DNA of 24,758 nt from Reticulitermes lucifugus. Its lineage: Eukaryota > Arthropoda > Insecta > Blattodea > Rhinotermitidae. The notes under the pieces were generated by a model. That model did not search any database, had not been told where the DNA came from, and saw nothing but the letters and a program-made list of their open reading frames with translations. A program made the position numbers and the translations under genes. Within the stretch, counting starts at the first letter, position 1, and each line of letters starts with the position of its first letter. This document shows positions 1 through 9,400 of the stretch, in pieces. The stretch spans positions 16,628 to 41,385 of the forward strand of contig JAKCWW010004416.1 in NCBI GenBank assembly GCA_026260175.1, in the 5' to 3' direction.

Positions 1-88
1 TCGGCGTCCTTTCAGTTGTATAAGTTTTGCTTTATAGTATTTGATCTTCGTATTCCGTTCTTGGTTGTTGGATTGGCAACGAAGTAAA

Positions 89-1009
89 TCATAAAGGCAT
101 GTATGGTAGAAATTTTCTTGTTGTTTGTATTCCCCAGCCGTTTCTTTGCCCTAATTTATGAAAAATCGTCGTAAACGTGTCTTGACGCATGCCACCCACC
201 AATGTCCGACATCTCTGTACCATTTTTGTTTTTTTTCTCCACTCTTCCCATTGTGTTTGGAAGTTATCATATTTTTCATCATTACATAACAAAGTCGTAT
301 TCGGTTTCCATTTTCGAGGCCCTCTTAGTTTCGGTGTCTGATTTCCTTTTATTTTAACTTGAACTGCGTTATGGTCAGTAAATGCTGCTATAAGCGTCGT
401 GGTGCATATCTTTCTTGTGTGTAGTGCCATGGACATGTAAATTCTATCAATTCTTATAGCCCCATGTGCTGTGTAGTGCGTGTAACCGTGGGCGTTTATT
501 TTATTATCCGAAGCGTCTCTTAATTTACATTTAATTATTATGTTTTCCAATGCTTTACTGATGTTCGGTGTCCCTGTACAGTCCGCTTGATGTAATACAC
601 AGTTAAAGTCTCCACCGATGATGTAATCGCAAGACGCCTGTTGTAAAAGGTACGGTAAGTCCTGTATGAAGAATTCGTCTCTTTCCCTCTTTTTTCCTGT
701 AACTGATGGGGCGTAAACATTAATTATATATACATCCTTCCACCTTGCGGCTATTCCCCTGCCTGATGGTATGCGTTGTATATCGGTCAATGTTATGCTT
801 TCTTTTGTNANTATAGCTGTGCCTCTATGTTCTGTACCAATGTTTACGTATATGTTTCTGTTGTGTATTTCTTCAAATTGGTCGTGTGTCACTTCTTGTA
901 GCAACAATATGTCAATATCATGTGCATGGCAGTAATCATTCAACATTTGTAACCGTACTCCAGGATGAATGCCGTTTATATTTTGTGTTGTTACATTGAA
1001 AGTGAGATT
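89..1009 (-). pseudogene. LINE ORF2, endonuclease part (frameshifted, runs off the window)
   Basis: This is the N-terminal apurinic-endonuclease-like (APE) domain of a non-LTR retrotransposon ORF2, which nicks target DNA to prime reverse transcription. Counting from the ATG at 946, I see LLLQEV near residue 14-19, VYAP at 77-80, GGDFNC at 111-116, RIDRIY at 165-170 and TDHNAV at 190-195, in the usual APE order. The frame stays open upstream of that ATG to a TAA at 1010-1012 and there encodes TQNINGI, the expected first APE motif. The real N-terminus therefore lies upstream of 946 and its own ATG seems lost. The frame stops at 89-91, but the +1 frame continues openly to position 1 (it encodes YYKAKLIQLKG), which suggests a one-base indel near the A/T run at about 108-118. 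Undetermined bases at 809 and 811 make one codon unreadable. The reverse transcriptase lies outside the window. Clade not decided. Confidence 0.9.
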
Positions 1010-1077
1010 TTAGTTTTTATAGTTCCTACATCTTCCTGTTACGTGTTATTCGGCCTTCTTTCACATCCGTCGATGTT

Positions 1078-2244
1078 TCACTTTCCATTCGTTGTTTCTT
1101 TTTTTTTCACGTGGATAGGTCGAGTCCCGGTGTTGTCGTTCTCCGTGTTTGTTGTGTTTAGTGTATGCTGATCTCCTTGCCCCGTGATTATTTCTCTTTC
1201 CTCTCCTGGTGTAGTTCGGTTTCGTAATTTGACGCCATCTACTCTAACGCTGTGTGTGGTCTCTTCTTGTTCTATCTCTGACCATTTCTTGGGAATTGTG
1301 TATTTTTCCCCATTGTTCTTGTCTCCTTTGCTTTCTTTTTCCCGTTTCTCTGTTATGTTCTTGTGGTCAATGCTGTCCTGTTGCTCGTGTGGGTCGTTTG
1401 TATCCATTGTTTCATCACTCTTGTCATTCCCAGATTCTTCTTGTATTTGTTGTTCTTCTGTCATCTGGTCTGTCTTGTCTATTGTCATCTCTTGTGGTTG
1501 TTGGTGTATGTTTTTGGTCTGGTTCTCGTGTTCTACTTGTAAATTCCGTTCCGGTGCTCTGTGTAATGTTTGGCTTGTTTCTTCCAGCTCTTCTACTGTT
1601 GTTTCACTTATTGGAACTGAGCTGTAACCTTGTTCTACTACGTTAGCCCACGTATTTGTGTACGTTCTTGGTCGGTCTGTCCGTGGACTTTTACGAGTAG
1701 GACACTCATTTGCCATGTGTGTTGTGGCGTTACATATGTAACACGTGGTGGGTTGTCCCACGTACGTTACTAATGCTCTATTCCCATCTATATGTATGTG
1801 TGATGGCACATGTGTTTGGAGTTCTATATTTACTAGTCGGACTCCATTTCCTACTTGGTAGCGGTAATTGTGTGCCCACTTTTCGTCCTCTATTCCCTTT
1901 ACTGTGCCATATTTTGACATGTATTGACGTATAACTTCTGTTGACAATTCCGGCGGTAGATTGGCAACACGCACTATGCGCCTGCCCAGTCCCGCCTGGC
2001 TGATTATGACTTTAGAAACTTCTCCCGTATCGTGTTCGTACTCAGTCGTGCCTTGTGTACGGTTTATTATGCCCTCAACTATTTTAGCCTGTTTAACCTT
2101 TATATAAACTTGTCTTTTTGGGCCGTCTATCTGAATTGTACTTACATGTTCCGACTCTATGTGTAGTCGAGTCGTGGATTTCATTTTTGGGCTTGTCTTA
2201 TCAAAGGAACAGACGATGGTTTCTTTCCTTTCGTGACGTGACAT
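1078..2244 (-). CDS. LINE ORF1, gag-like nucleic-acid-binding protein
   Basis: About 388 residues from the ATG at 2244-2242; the codon before it is GTG and not a likely start. ORF1 proteins of non-LTR elements bind the element RNA and act as chaperones. Residues 90-160 (VRVANLPPELSTEVIRQYM onward, with YRYQVGNGVR) look like the RRM-like domain of insect LINE ORF1 proteins. It is followed by one CCHC zinc knuckle, C-X2-C-X4-H-X4-C (CYICNATTHMANEC), at about 168-181. The C-terminal half is hydrophilic and rich in E, Q, T and D, probably disordered. It is intact apart from possible missense changes, and it precedes ORF2 on the same strand with roughly 70 bp between its stop and the open frame of ORF2, as expected for a two-ORF LINE. 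A single knuckle differs from the multiple knuckles of many Jockey and I elements, so I leave the clade open. Confidence 0.9.
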   Translation of the reverse strand: MSRHERKETIVCSFDKTSPKMKSTTRLHIESEHVSTIQIDGPKRQVYIKVKQAKIVEGIINRTQGTTEYEHDTGEVSKVIISQAGLGRRIVRVANLPPELSTEVIRQYMSKYGTVKGIEDEKWAHNYRYQVGNGVRLVNIELQTHVPSHIHIDGNRALVTYVGQPTTCYICNATTHMANECPTRKSPRTDRPRTYTNTWANVVEQGYSSVPISETTVEELEETSQTLHRAPERNLQVEHENQTKNIHQQPQEMTIDKTDQMTEEQQIQEESGNDKSDETMDTNDPHEQQDSIDHKNITEKREKESKGDKNNGEKYTIPKKWSEIEQEETTHSVRVDGVKLRNRTTPGEEREIITGQGDQHTLNTTNTENDNTGTRPIHVKKKETTNGK

Positions 2245-2462
2245 CACTTTCTCCGGTGCACTGTTTCACTTGTGTTTTTACTCTATACTATACAACGCAC
2301 TTGTTTACTCTAAGCGGATCGTCAAACGATGCACTCTCCACTGCTGCTCAAGCAGAACTGCCGTTCAAGCAGCAGCGGATTTTGCAGCATCAGTGCGGTG
2401 TGTCTGGCATTATGCTATACACTGCAAATGACATCCTTCAAACCAAGTTATTACTAGCAAGT
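2245..2462 (-). mobile_element. Probable 5' UTR of the LINE
   Basis: This lies just upstream of ORF1 on the same strand and has no open frame. It contains CTGCTTGA/GCAGCAG-type repeated triplet motifs around 2340-2390, seen as self-similar, partly palindromic text. The 5' end of the element is not marked by a clear boundary; I place it near the ATT microsatellite that begins at about 2473. This assignment rests on position only. Confidence 0.5.
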
Positions 2463-2472
2463 CTAAACGTGT

Positions 2473-2510
2473 TTATTATTATTATTATTATTATTGTTGT
2501 TGTTGTTGAA
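2473..2510. repeat. ATT/GTT microsatellite next to a SINE
   Basis: About eight ATT units run into about four GTT units, ending at the 5' end of the SINE that starts near 2511. A second ATT run lies at the 3' side of that SINE (about 2782-2806). Confidence 0.9.
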
Positions 2511-2780
2511 ACCGGATAGCGTAGTCGGTATATAGCGGCTCGCTACAGGCTGGATGGTACGGGGATCGAATCCCGGTGGCGGCGAAATTTTCTGTATCCG
2601 TCCAGACTGGCCCTGGGGCCTACCCAGACTCCTATACAATGGGTACCGGCTCTCTTTCCCGTAAAACGGTCGGGACGTGGTGTTGGCCACCCACCCCCAT
2701 CTAGCTCCAAGGTTAGAGTAAGAGTAGTTCCCCTCTGGGCCTTAGTGCCCGGCTATAGAGTGGACTTTACCTTTTTTACT
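2511..2780 (+). mobile_element. tRNA-derived SINE, family A, copy 1
   Basis: The head resembles a tRNA: a box A-like TAGCGTAGTCGG at 2517-2528 and a box B-like GGATCGAATCC at 2563-2573, the internal RNA polymerase III promoter of SINEs. The body (GTCCAGACTGGCCCTGGGGC... GGGACGTGG... CCACCCACC) matches the copy at 23884-24152 on the other strand over most of its length. The 3' end passes through GGACTTTACC into a T-rich stretch and then an ATT run. A body of about 190 bp follows box B, so this is not a free tRNA gene. Short protein-like reading frames over it are artefacts of the GC-rich body. Confidence 0.9.
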
Positions 2781-2806
2781 TTATTATTATTATTATTATT
2801 ATTATA
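2781..2806. repeat. ATT microsatellite, 3' side of SINE A copy 1
   Basis: About eight TTA units. It could be the SINE's own simple-repeat tail, or the second half of an older ATT tract split by the insertion. Confidence 0.85.
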
Positions 2807-3276
2807 TGATCATGACATATTCAATATTATACCTGTCTGGTTATTAACGCCTCAATGTGGTATTGAAATCAAAGAGACATAACAGTCACACTAAACATTC
2901 GCAAAAAGATTATGTTCTTAGGCAGTGGCATAATTTATATTTTCCAATAATCTCAAGGATTAAACACCTTTGCACCTTCCAGTTTCTGAGGATTGCAGGA
3001 ACCGGTCTAAAATAGCGTAAATTCTCGTTGTCTTTACACAACTCGGCCGGTTCTTACTACATATTATAATCCCGAAAAATGGTGAGCAATCGGGAAAGTA
3101 AGTTTAAACATAAATTATTTAGTCGTTAGAAAAAATGAAAAATACCGCTGGTTGCAAAAACATTAAATTTTACAGCTGTAGTGTAATGTGTGCATACAGG
3201 CTACATTGGCGGACCAGTACAACGTACTCAACGATGAACAGTCGGTTAATAAACGCTGCTTTACATTGCATCTTAC
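2807..3276 (-). other. Intronic sequence after ABCG exon 2
   Basis: No exon, RNA gene or clear repeat was found here. The first bases downstream of exon 2 on the minus strand are GTAAGA, a strong splice donor. The next ABCG exon would be expected to encode the region after Walker A leading to the Q-loop, and I do not see it here, so intron 2 probably continues beyond position 1. Confidence 0.5.
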
Positions 3277-3403
3277 TTGAATCCCGATAAGACATTTATT
3301 AAAGTCGTCTTCCCAGCTCCTGACGGTCCTAGTACGGCTGTCAGGCGTCCAGCATGGAACTTCCCGCAGATGTTTTTCAATGTTGGCTCCTCGGTCGTGT
3401 TTG
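3277..3403 (-). CDS. ABCG transporter, coding exon 2 (Walker A)
   Basis: This 127-nt exon encodes the start of the nucleotide-binding domain of an ABCG (White-type) half-transporter, a membrane pump that exports lipids or other small hydrophobic molecules using ATP. The translation runs [20 protein letters not shown] and then [24 protein letters not shown] is a full Walker A motif, and the context [20 protein letters not shown] is typical of the ABCG subfamily. The acceptor is TTTATTTCAG ending at 3404, and the donor GTAAGA follows 3277 directly. It starts with the last two bases of a codon and ends after two bases of the next. The first two bases complete a codon with the single G left by exon 1. 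The Q-loop, signature motif, Walker B and membrane segments are not in the window. I cannot name the ortholog. Confidence 0.92.
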
Positions 3404-4437
3404 CTGAAATAAATATTCCCGTACGAGTTTTAACTGTCTTACCTAAATGCGTCAGAGTATGTTTACTTAGCACTAATACCTTGGAGTGACACTAACAAAT
3501 AATTATTACTTTAATTCTTTACACATATCCTTCTGTCAGCATATGGTTAACTTCGAGTCAAACCGCACAAAAAAAGTCTGTCTTGTATTCTTAGATTTTA
3601 AATTTTGTGCACTTACTGGGCATTTAGGTTGTTACTTTCCGAATTATAGAATCTCAAATTTATCTTAATATAATCATATTTGTCACGCGTGCAACTCTTT
3701 TGAAAACAAGATCTTCAAAAAACCGGTCAAGATATAGGGCTCGGTGAGAGCTCACATTTAGTCTAATTTTACTTGTTTACATTCGTGTACGAAATATTTT
3801 AATTACCGGTACTCCATATGCTACATATAGAGATATGAGCAATTAAATCTTTGACTTTGATTTTCACCCTGTATCCCGAATGCGACATCAGCCAATCAGC
3901 ACTACGAGTTTTCTTGTTTCAAGTCGTACAAAATGTTCTTCAGAAATGGGTGGAATATTTCTGAGAACATTTAAGAAAAATGAGTTCCGCGCGCTGGGTG
4001 CCGCGATAGGGTTCCAAGCCACAACAGTCAATGTTCCGAGAAAATTCCGTATCAACTGGTAGTATCGGTTGCATAATTATGAGGTATTTATCTGATGTCT
4101 GAGGATGGAAAAGTACAGAATAAGAAAATCAATGTGAAAGGTGCTGAATGTGAAAAAGCAAAAAGAAAAATTTGCTTTGTTCTTCAGAGTATCTATTTAT
4201 TTCTGTCAGCCGATTGTATCAGAACGCTCCAAGGGAAAAAGTTACTACTTCGGCTGACATTTCCTTCTCGATGCAGGATTGAAAAGCATACAACGGGACA
4301 GATCAGGCCACTGCAGGCAACTGGATGTGAGTTGACTGCCTTTAGATTCCTCGCTTGATCACCTGCCGTTGTATATCAAACGAAGTGTCAGTGAAGTTAT
4401 TTGTTGTCCACTAATACAAAACCTTTGGCCCCAAGGA

Positions 4438-4476
4438 GCATGTACTGACCCCAAGCACTTTGGGGTCAGTACATGC
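4438..4476. repeat. Perfect 17-bp inverted repeat with 5-nt loop
   Basis: The left arm GCATGTACTGACCCCAA (4438-4454), the loop GCACT and the right arm (4460-4476) are perfectly complementary. As RNA or single-stranded DNA this would form a stable hairpin. It has no T-rich tail and no adjacent gene, and I assign no function. Confidence 0.9.
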
Positions 4477-4865
4477 GTCAGTCCTGCCTACGCCTGGGAG
4501 CCTGGCTTTTACCGGGGGTCTCTCTTAATTATTCCTGCGACGCCATCACGCGGTACTTTTCCATGTGATGCGAAAAAATGTCAATGTGCAGTAGTACTTA
4601 ATTGTTCTTCTTATGGCGCAGATTCATGCAATTTCTCCAGTTTTTGTACTGTGCAGGGCCCTTTCGCTGATGCAAAGTACACGCTACACAGCGGCTGTGA
4701 CATGTTTAAGAGAGTCTGATATTACAACAAACGATGTGCAATTCGCTGTATTACTTCGGCTGCATGTGACGAAAGCTTTTACTGTCGCCCTACCAACGTA
4801 AGCCGTGGAATTCTTCATGGACGAGGAACGCACTGTTCTGTGAAATGTGTTCCATTTCATTTTTA

Positions 4866-4930
4866 GGTGCATTCGCAAATTTGCGAAAAGCAGCTACTAG
4901 CTTGGCAATGTGTGTCCGTCCCTCTGTCAC
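4866..4930 (+). repeat. Possible third, partial copy of the 540-bp repeat
   Basis: TTTTTAGGTGCATTCGCAAA followed by TTGCGAAAAG matches the left ends of the repeats at 7258 and 17458, with a similar TGTCCGTC/CTCTGTC stretch about 40 bp further on. Similarity fades after about 4930, so this is either a truncated or a very diverged copy. Confidence 0.55.
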
Positions 4931-5041
4931 AACGGAAAAAGTCGGTTTCCGTTTAACGTATTTTCGTGAAATTTTATATTGATGACTTTCACTAAACTCT
5001 GCCTAGAAAACTCAGGTTCGATTAAAATCGGACAAAAGTAA

Positions 5042-5180
5042 CAGGCACTTTACGTAAACACCTACATTATGACTACTTTAGTGACACGCTACCGACGTTA
5101 TCGTCGATATTAGTCGATAAAAATCAATACTGATCGGCCCTAATCGGTAAAATCTGTCCCTGCCTTCAGGCACTTTACGT
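5042..5180. repeat. 14-bp direct repeat flanking a 111-bp segment
   Basis: CAGGCACTTTACGT occurs at 5042-5055 and again at 5167-5180. The 111 bp between are AT-rich, with several ATCG/CGAT-containing words, and show no tRNA-like head or terminal inverted repeat. It may be a short insertion with target-site duplication, or a small tandem duplication. Confidence 0.6.
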
Positions 5181-6293
5181 TATGCATAATTAAAGAAAGT
5201 AAAAACATGCAACCATAACATTTAATATTTATTATGTTTGGGAATATGAAATTTGGTATGCTGACAGATTATGAATATGCTTATAAATTTTGTAAGAAAC
5301 GTTGGTTTAAAGCCATCAATTACAAAATAGTTCGACTAGGTGAAGATGTGAGGTTATGCATAACCGAGAAATTTAACAAAATTTAACAAAAGCAGCAATA
5401 CGTTCTGTAAACAAATATAATAACAGACCCTAATAACAGCAGTAATCTGTAACAAGTGCACAGTTGCGAACAGCAAAAAAAAGTGTGACCACTGTGTATT
5501 AAATGGTGTTAACATCTGAGAAGCGTCTCGGATGCAAAATTCTTAACTTGCCTCAATGTTATGTTATACGTACATCACTTATCTTCTTACTAGTGTTGTG
5601 TGGCTTCGACTGAATAATTCTTCAATGCAGATCATTTTTCAATAAGAAGTATCAGTACTTCCAAGAGTAATTTTATCCACTGTACCTGAATGCTTGTACG
5701 ATACAATAATTACAGTTTCCTTACAGGCAGTTTTCACTTGTTTTTCAGTTCAGATGTCGCAGGACACATAGCACACTTTTTCACGCAAGACGACGGCTGT
5801 GCAGATTGCATACGTTTCAAAAAAGTTGCATTAAGCCTTCATCAGTAAAGCTTCTGTCTCGGTTTGGCATTCTTGCTCTTTAGATCATGAGCCTCACAAT
5901 CTCATGAATTATACAAACAAATGTTTTCTTCTTATATAGATACATACAAACAAAGTTGGCATGTGTATCAGCAAACCTTGCTCGAACACAATACGCTCAA
6001 TGCGAATTTCTCAAACGTACGTCTTTAGAGAAGCTTACTTTAGCTTCGAATTATTAGTCTCTGAGACTGGATAATGCTCTGTCAGATTCCAAAATACTAA
6101 TTTAATCTGCACCTGTTGCTTCTTTCCATTTTTATTAGTCACAATACCTTATCTTTCGGGCAAAGTTCGACCATTATTCGATTCATAAAAAACGTAGACG
6201 GTTGCCTTCGATAAGACTTTTATCTTTCCCGATTTTAGATGGCTAATACAAAGTACCTTCCTGCTAAAAGTTTAGGATCGCGCACCATATGTG

Positions 6294-6334
6294 TTGTGGC
6301 ATTCAACATTGCATTGTGGCATTTTAACATTGCA
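6294..6334. repeat. Tandem duplication of a 20-21 bp unit
   Basis: TTGTGGCATTCAACATTGCA (6294-6313) is followed at once by a copy with one added base (6314-6334). Confidence 0.85.
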
Positions 6335-7257
6335 TTATAATTGAACCCTTTCCGCTTCTCCACCCAAACGCTTATAAAACTGTTCTTCCTTTCGTCTTTC
6401 TTCACATTTTTTACTTTTCTGTACTAAGACATTACATAGGAAATTCCTTAGGCAACCAATAATACCAGGTATACTGATTGATGTGCTGTGGACCCGCCCA
6501 CGTTTCCGCGGAGCATAATTTTAGTCTAAATGTTTTCAGCTTCGGCCTCGCTCTGTTCTAAAAGACACATTGTAGGGTAGAAAGCAGAGTCTCGCGGTCA
6601 ATTTCCCCGACGTCTGAGTTGGGAAAGAGGGTAAAACTCGAAGTCAAAAATTTAATTGCAGGTGTGTCTAACTATGTATGAAGTAATTAAAATATACAGT
6701 ACAATGTTAGCATTTAAATAAGCTCTAGTTGAGCTCTCTGCTTCTAACCATTCTATTCGAAAGAGTCGCGCGTGGGACGAATTTGACCACAATATGGAAC
6801 ATTAGAGATTCAGTATCTCGAAAACTATCGACTTAGAGGGCTCAAATTTCATGACAATTAGATTATCCAGATGTTCAAAAAGTGCATAAAATTAAAATAA
6901 AAGTATGGTTTCTTGATTGAGATTTAACGTAGAATCGCCCCTGTTTCATCTCAGAATCTACACAACAGCTCTCCACGGCCCAGTTCCCGGCAGAGACACG
7001 AACTTTTCACTTCGCTATCACACCTACATTCCTATCCACCGAGTACCGAGAGTAAATATGTCGGAGCGTAAAGTTAGTTTCAAGGTCTAGAAAACGCGTT
7101 AGCTCAGTGTATGCCTTAATGGTATTGCGTTCAATCACAGGAGCAATTTGCACCTACGTCAGTGACACGGGATTCTTGCCTTTATCGACCTATGCTGAAG
7201 ACAGCATCTGCTGACTACTATCAGATGAACAAATAAGATTGTACAATTGACTTTTTA

Positions 7258-7797
7258 GGTGCGTTCGCAAAATTTCGAAAAGCGATTATCGTCATGTTTT
7301 TCCCTCCGTCTGTTTGTCATTCCGTCCGCATGGAACAACTCGGCTCCCACTGGACGGGTTATTATTAAATTGGATACATCATCATTTTTCGAAAATCTGT
7401 CGATAAAATGCAAGTTTCATTAACATCTGAAAAGAATAACGGGTAATTTACATGAAGACCTATGTACATTTATGATCATATCTCGCTGAATTCTTCTCAG
7501 AATGAGAAATATTTCGGAAAACGGTTGTAGACAAAATCAAAACACACATTTCATGTTCAGTGACTTTTTTCCCTAAAACCGTGTCGTTTATGATACGATG
7601 TGGAAAAATATGGTAGAGCCAGACAGGCCACAGATGATGACATAACGCAGCGCAGAAAATATTCGATTTGTATGCCGGATAACTAAGGCAAGAATACAGA
7701 CACACTTATAATAGGTAATAATTGTTGCTTTTTGAGGGTAAAAATAGTTACGCGAACGCACTTCTATATTACTTATAAGCACATTGCCTGCCTTATA
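7258..7797 (+). mobile_element. 540-bp interspersed repeat, copy 1
   Basis: It aligns along its length with 17458-17979 in the same orientation. Shared landmarks in order are TTCGCAAAA near the left end, the GTCTGTnnGTC region, CCCACTGGAC, a run of TTTTTCGAAAATCTGTCG, GACnTATGTACATTTAT, and ACGTGG/GATGTGGAAAAATATGGT. GTGCGTTCGC at 7259-7268 recurs inverted at 7752-7761, but similarity between copies continues about 35 bp past that point, so it may be subterminal rather than a true end. No coding capacity; open frames here on the minus strand are degenerate. Probably a non-autonomous DNA element of unknown superfamily. Confidence 0.8.
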
Positions 7798-8697
7798 TAA
7801 TGTTAGCACTACTGCGCAGAAGTCCGGGCTGGAACTACATCAATTTATGACGAACATTTTTATCTGATCTACCAATGTCATGGCTTGGCCTCTGTGGTCA
7901 CATGCTTAGCACGCACAATGCTATATATTGTCATTGAATTCATATGCATGCAAAACAGTGCATCTTCTTCACAACACTTTACCACTCAGGCACATAACAC
8001 ACGTGTGTATTTGACAAATTTGATCTGATATTTATTTCATGCAGATGGGACTCAACATTTGAAATAACGTATTTTTGACAGTAATTTCAGTACCCGACAG
8101 GGGTAGGATTCGGTAGACACGATTACAAAAGAACAATTTGTTTTTACCTTTCAGAAGAGGTAAGACGGATTACTTTCGTTCGTCTTGTCGAAGAAGAAAT
8201 ACGCTCGGACCAAACATTTCAATATTTATATGTATTATTTCTAACAGATAGTATGAAAAGGGTGAAATCAATGGTAGGAAATATTTGAATCAATTTCTAA
8301 CATCGGCACCTATTGAATGGAAATTAAAAATGCCACCTTCGTTGCTATTAAAATTACTGCCAACAACAAAATGCTCAGCTTACAACAAGTAAGTCCGATT
8401 ACAAATACTGACTTCACTTCAGCAAGCAATTTCATAACACACTCCCTCTCTGTCACGTGACATTCTGACTTTCGTAAATAAATTCATTTACGGGGATTTC
8501 ACTAATTCATTGTGTAGATTCCAGACTGAGAAATTCAACAAGTATTTAAGTGTTGGAGAAGTTCTGTTTTGGTATGAAATCCGAGGGCCCATTGCTCTCA
8601 CAACAAATAATAAATATCTGCACGCACCTGTTCATTACAAAAGATCTGTCATAACGACAGGCCTGATAATCAGTAGGAGGCACACAGACTGACTCAC

Positions 8698-8800
8698 CTT
8701 TCTTGCCTGAGGGATAGTAACACAAATTGTGAAATTCAATATCGAGACGATCTTCACAAACATCAATGAAGTCCTTCGCACCAGCATCATGACCCGACAT
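8698..8800 (-). CDS. ABCG transporter, coding exon 1 (start codon)
   Basis: The first coding exon gives 34 codons plus one base. The ATG at 8800-8798 has A at -3, and an in-frame TGA lies upstream at 8896-8894, which fixes the start. The open frame extends up to a GTG at 8881 only by readthrough of probable 5' UTR. The peptide begins MSGHDAGAKDFIDV and ends with DIEFHNLCYYPSGKK. The DIEFHNLCY stretch matches the beta-strand that opens the ABCG nucleotide-binding domain a few dozen residues before Walker A. The exon ends in G directly before GTGAGT; with exon 2 it forms an Ala codon and gives a joined N-terminus with Walker A near residue 64, the short N-terminus usual for insect ABCG half-transporters. 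An alternative upstream start in another exon is unlikely because of the in-frame stop. Confidence 0.87.
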
Positions 8801-9400
8801 GCTGCACCACAACCGCCTCCTCTCGTCTATCGCAACAAAATGGCTTTGTGTTTGCACTTCCGAAACAACGCAGACCCGCACCTTGGCAACTTGTCAAGAT
8901 AGCGTTTATCCAGCCAGAGAGCGCTTCCACTCCAACGTTATTAGACTACTTATTACATTCCTTAATACTTTTATTGCTTGTATTAGCTTTCTAGTATTGT
9001 AAAACTGGTTCGACCGTTGCACCTGACACTGGGTACATTCACTGCAATGTTCTGTTTATCTGGAAGCTGCCGTCTTCCACTTTGAAACACCCGCTTTGTC
9101 TGTCGTGTAATACGCAACGAACGTGACGTAATTAAAACAACAACAGCTGTTCAGTCAGCAACTCAACGAACATGCTAGTACAGAGTCTTCGTCACAGCAT
9201 TTGGTATTCCGTCACTGTTTGTATTCCGTCTGGATTTTCAACACGCCAGATGAACACAGGAATGCATCCGTACCATGGCCACAGAAAATAATAAACTGTT
9301 TCACTAGCCACGACCGACTGGTTGCGAAACTCCATAGACCCACCACGCTCTTCATGGGAAGCCGCTAGTCGCTCATTTAGTCAAGAAAGAATCCTACCTT
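8801..9400 (-). promoter_or_regulatory. Likely 5' UTR and promoter area of the ABCG gene
   Basis: This lies directly upstream of the start codon. It has no convincing TATA box. One TGACGTAA (9124-9131), a CRE/ATF-like site, lies about 330 bp upstream of the ATG, which could be chance. The transcription start and any upstream non-coding exon cannot be located from the sequence. Confidence 0.35.

Larger units (their letters stand above)
3404..8697 (-). other. Intron 1 of the ABCG gene (about 5.3 kb)
   Basis: Donor GTGAGT at 8697-8692 and acceptor TTTATTTCAG ending at 3404, both on the minus strand. Within it I find a perfect hairpin (4438-4476), short direct repeats (5042-5055 and 5167-5180), a tandem duplication (6294-6334), and one full plus one possible partial copy of the 540-bp repeat. 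Most of the remainder (3490-4430, 4930-6290 and 6340-7250) is AT-rich sequence in which I see no gene or recognisable element. Open frames of 60-116 codons at 3880-4360 and 4369-4801 have no recognisable similarity and look like chance. Confidence 0.8.

Noticed and set aside
965-1934. Plus-strand hydrophobic open frames (965-1171, 1184-1627, 1254-1646, 1710-1934)
   Set aside because: They lie opposite LINE ORF1, and their Ser/Cys/Leu/Val richness is the antisense of its codons.
2463-2690. 75-codon minus-strand frame with poly-Asn
   Set aside because: Antisense of SINE A plus the ATT microsatellite.
4369-4878. Overlapping plus and minus frames of 62-116 codons
   Set aside because: No motif, frames contradict one another, and the longest spans the perfect hairpin at 4438-4476.
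5085-5165. hAT-type transposon end (GTCCCTG near 5156-5162)
   Set aside because: A CAGGGAC-like end alone is not enough; no partner end or 8-bp target duplication was found.
6294-6334. CRISPR-like array
   Set aside because: Two adjacent copies without spacers in eukaryotic DNA; a simple tandem duplication.
7460-7809. Minus-strand frames of 73-81 codons
   Set aside because: They fall in the 540-bp repeat; the equivalent region of copy 2 is not conserved as protein.
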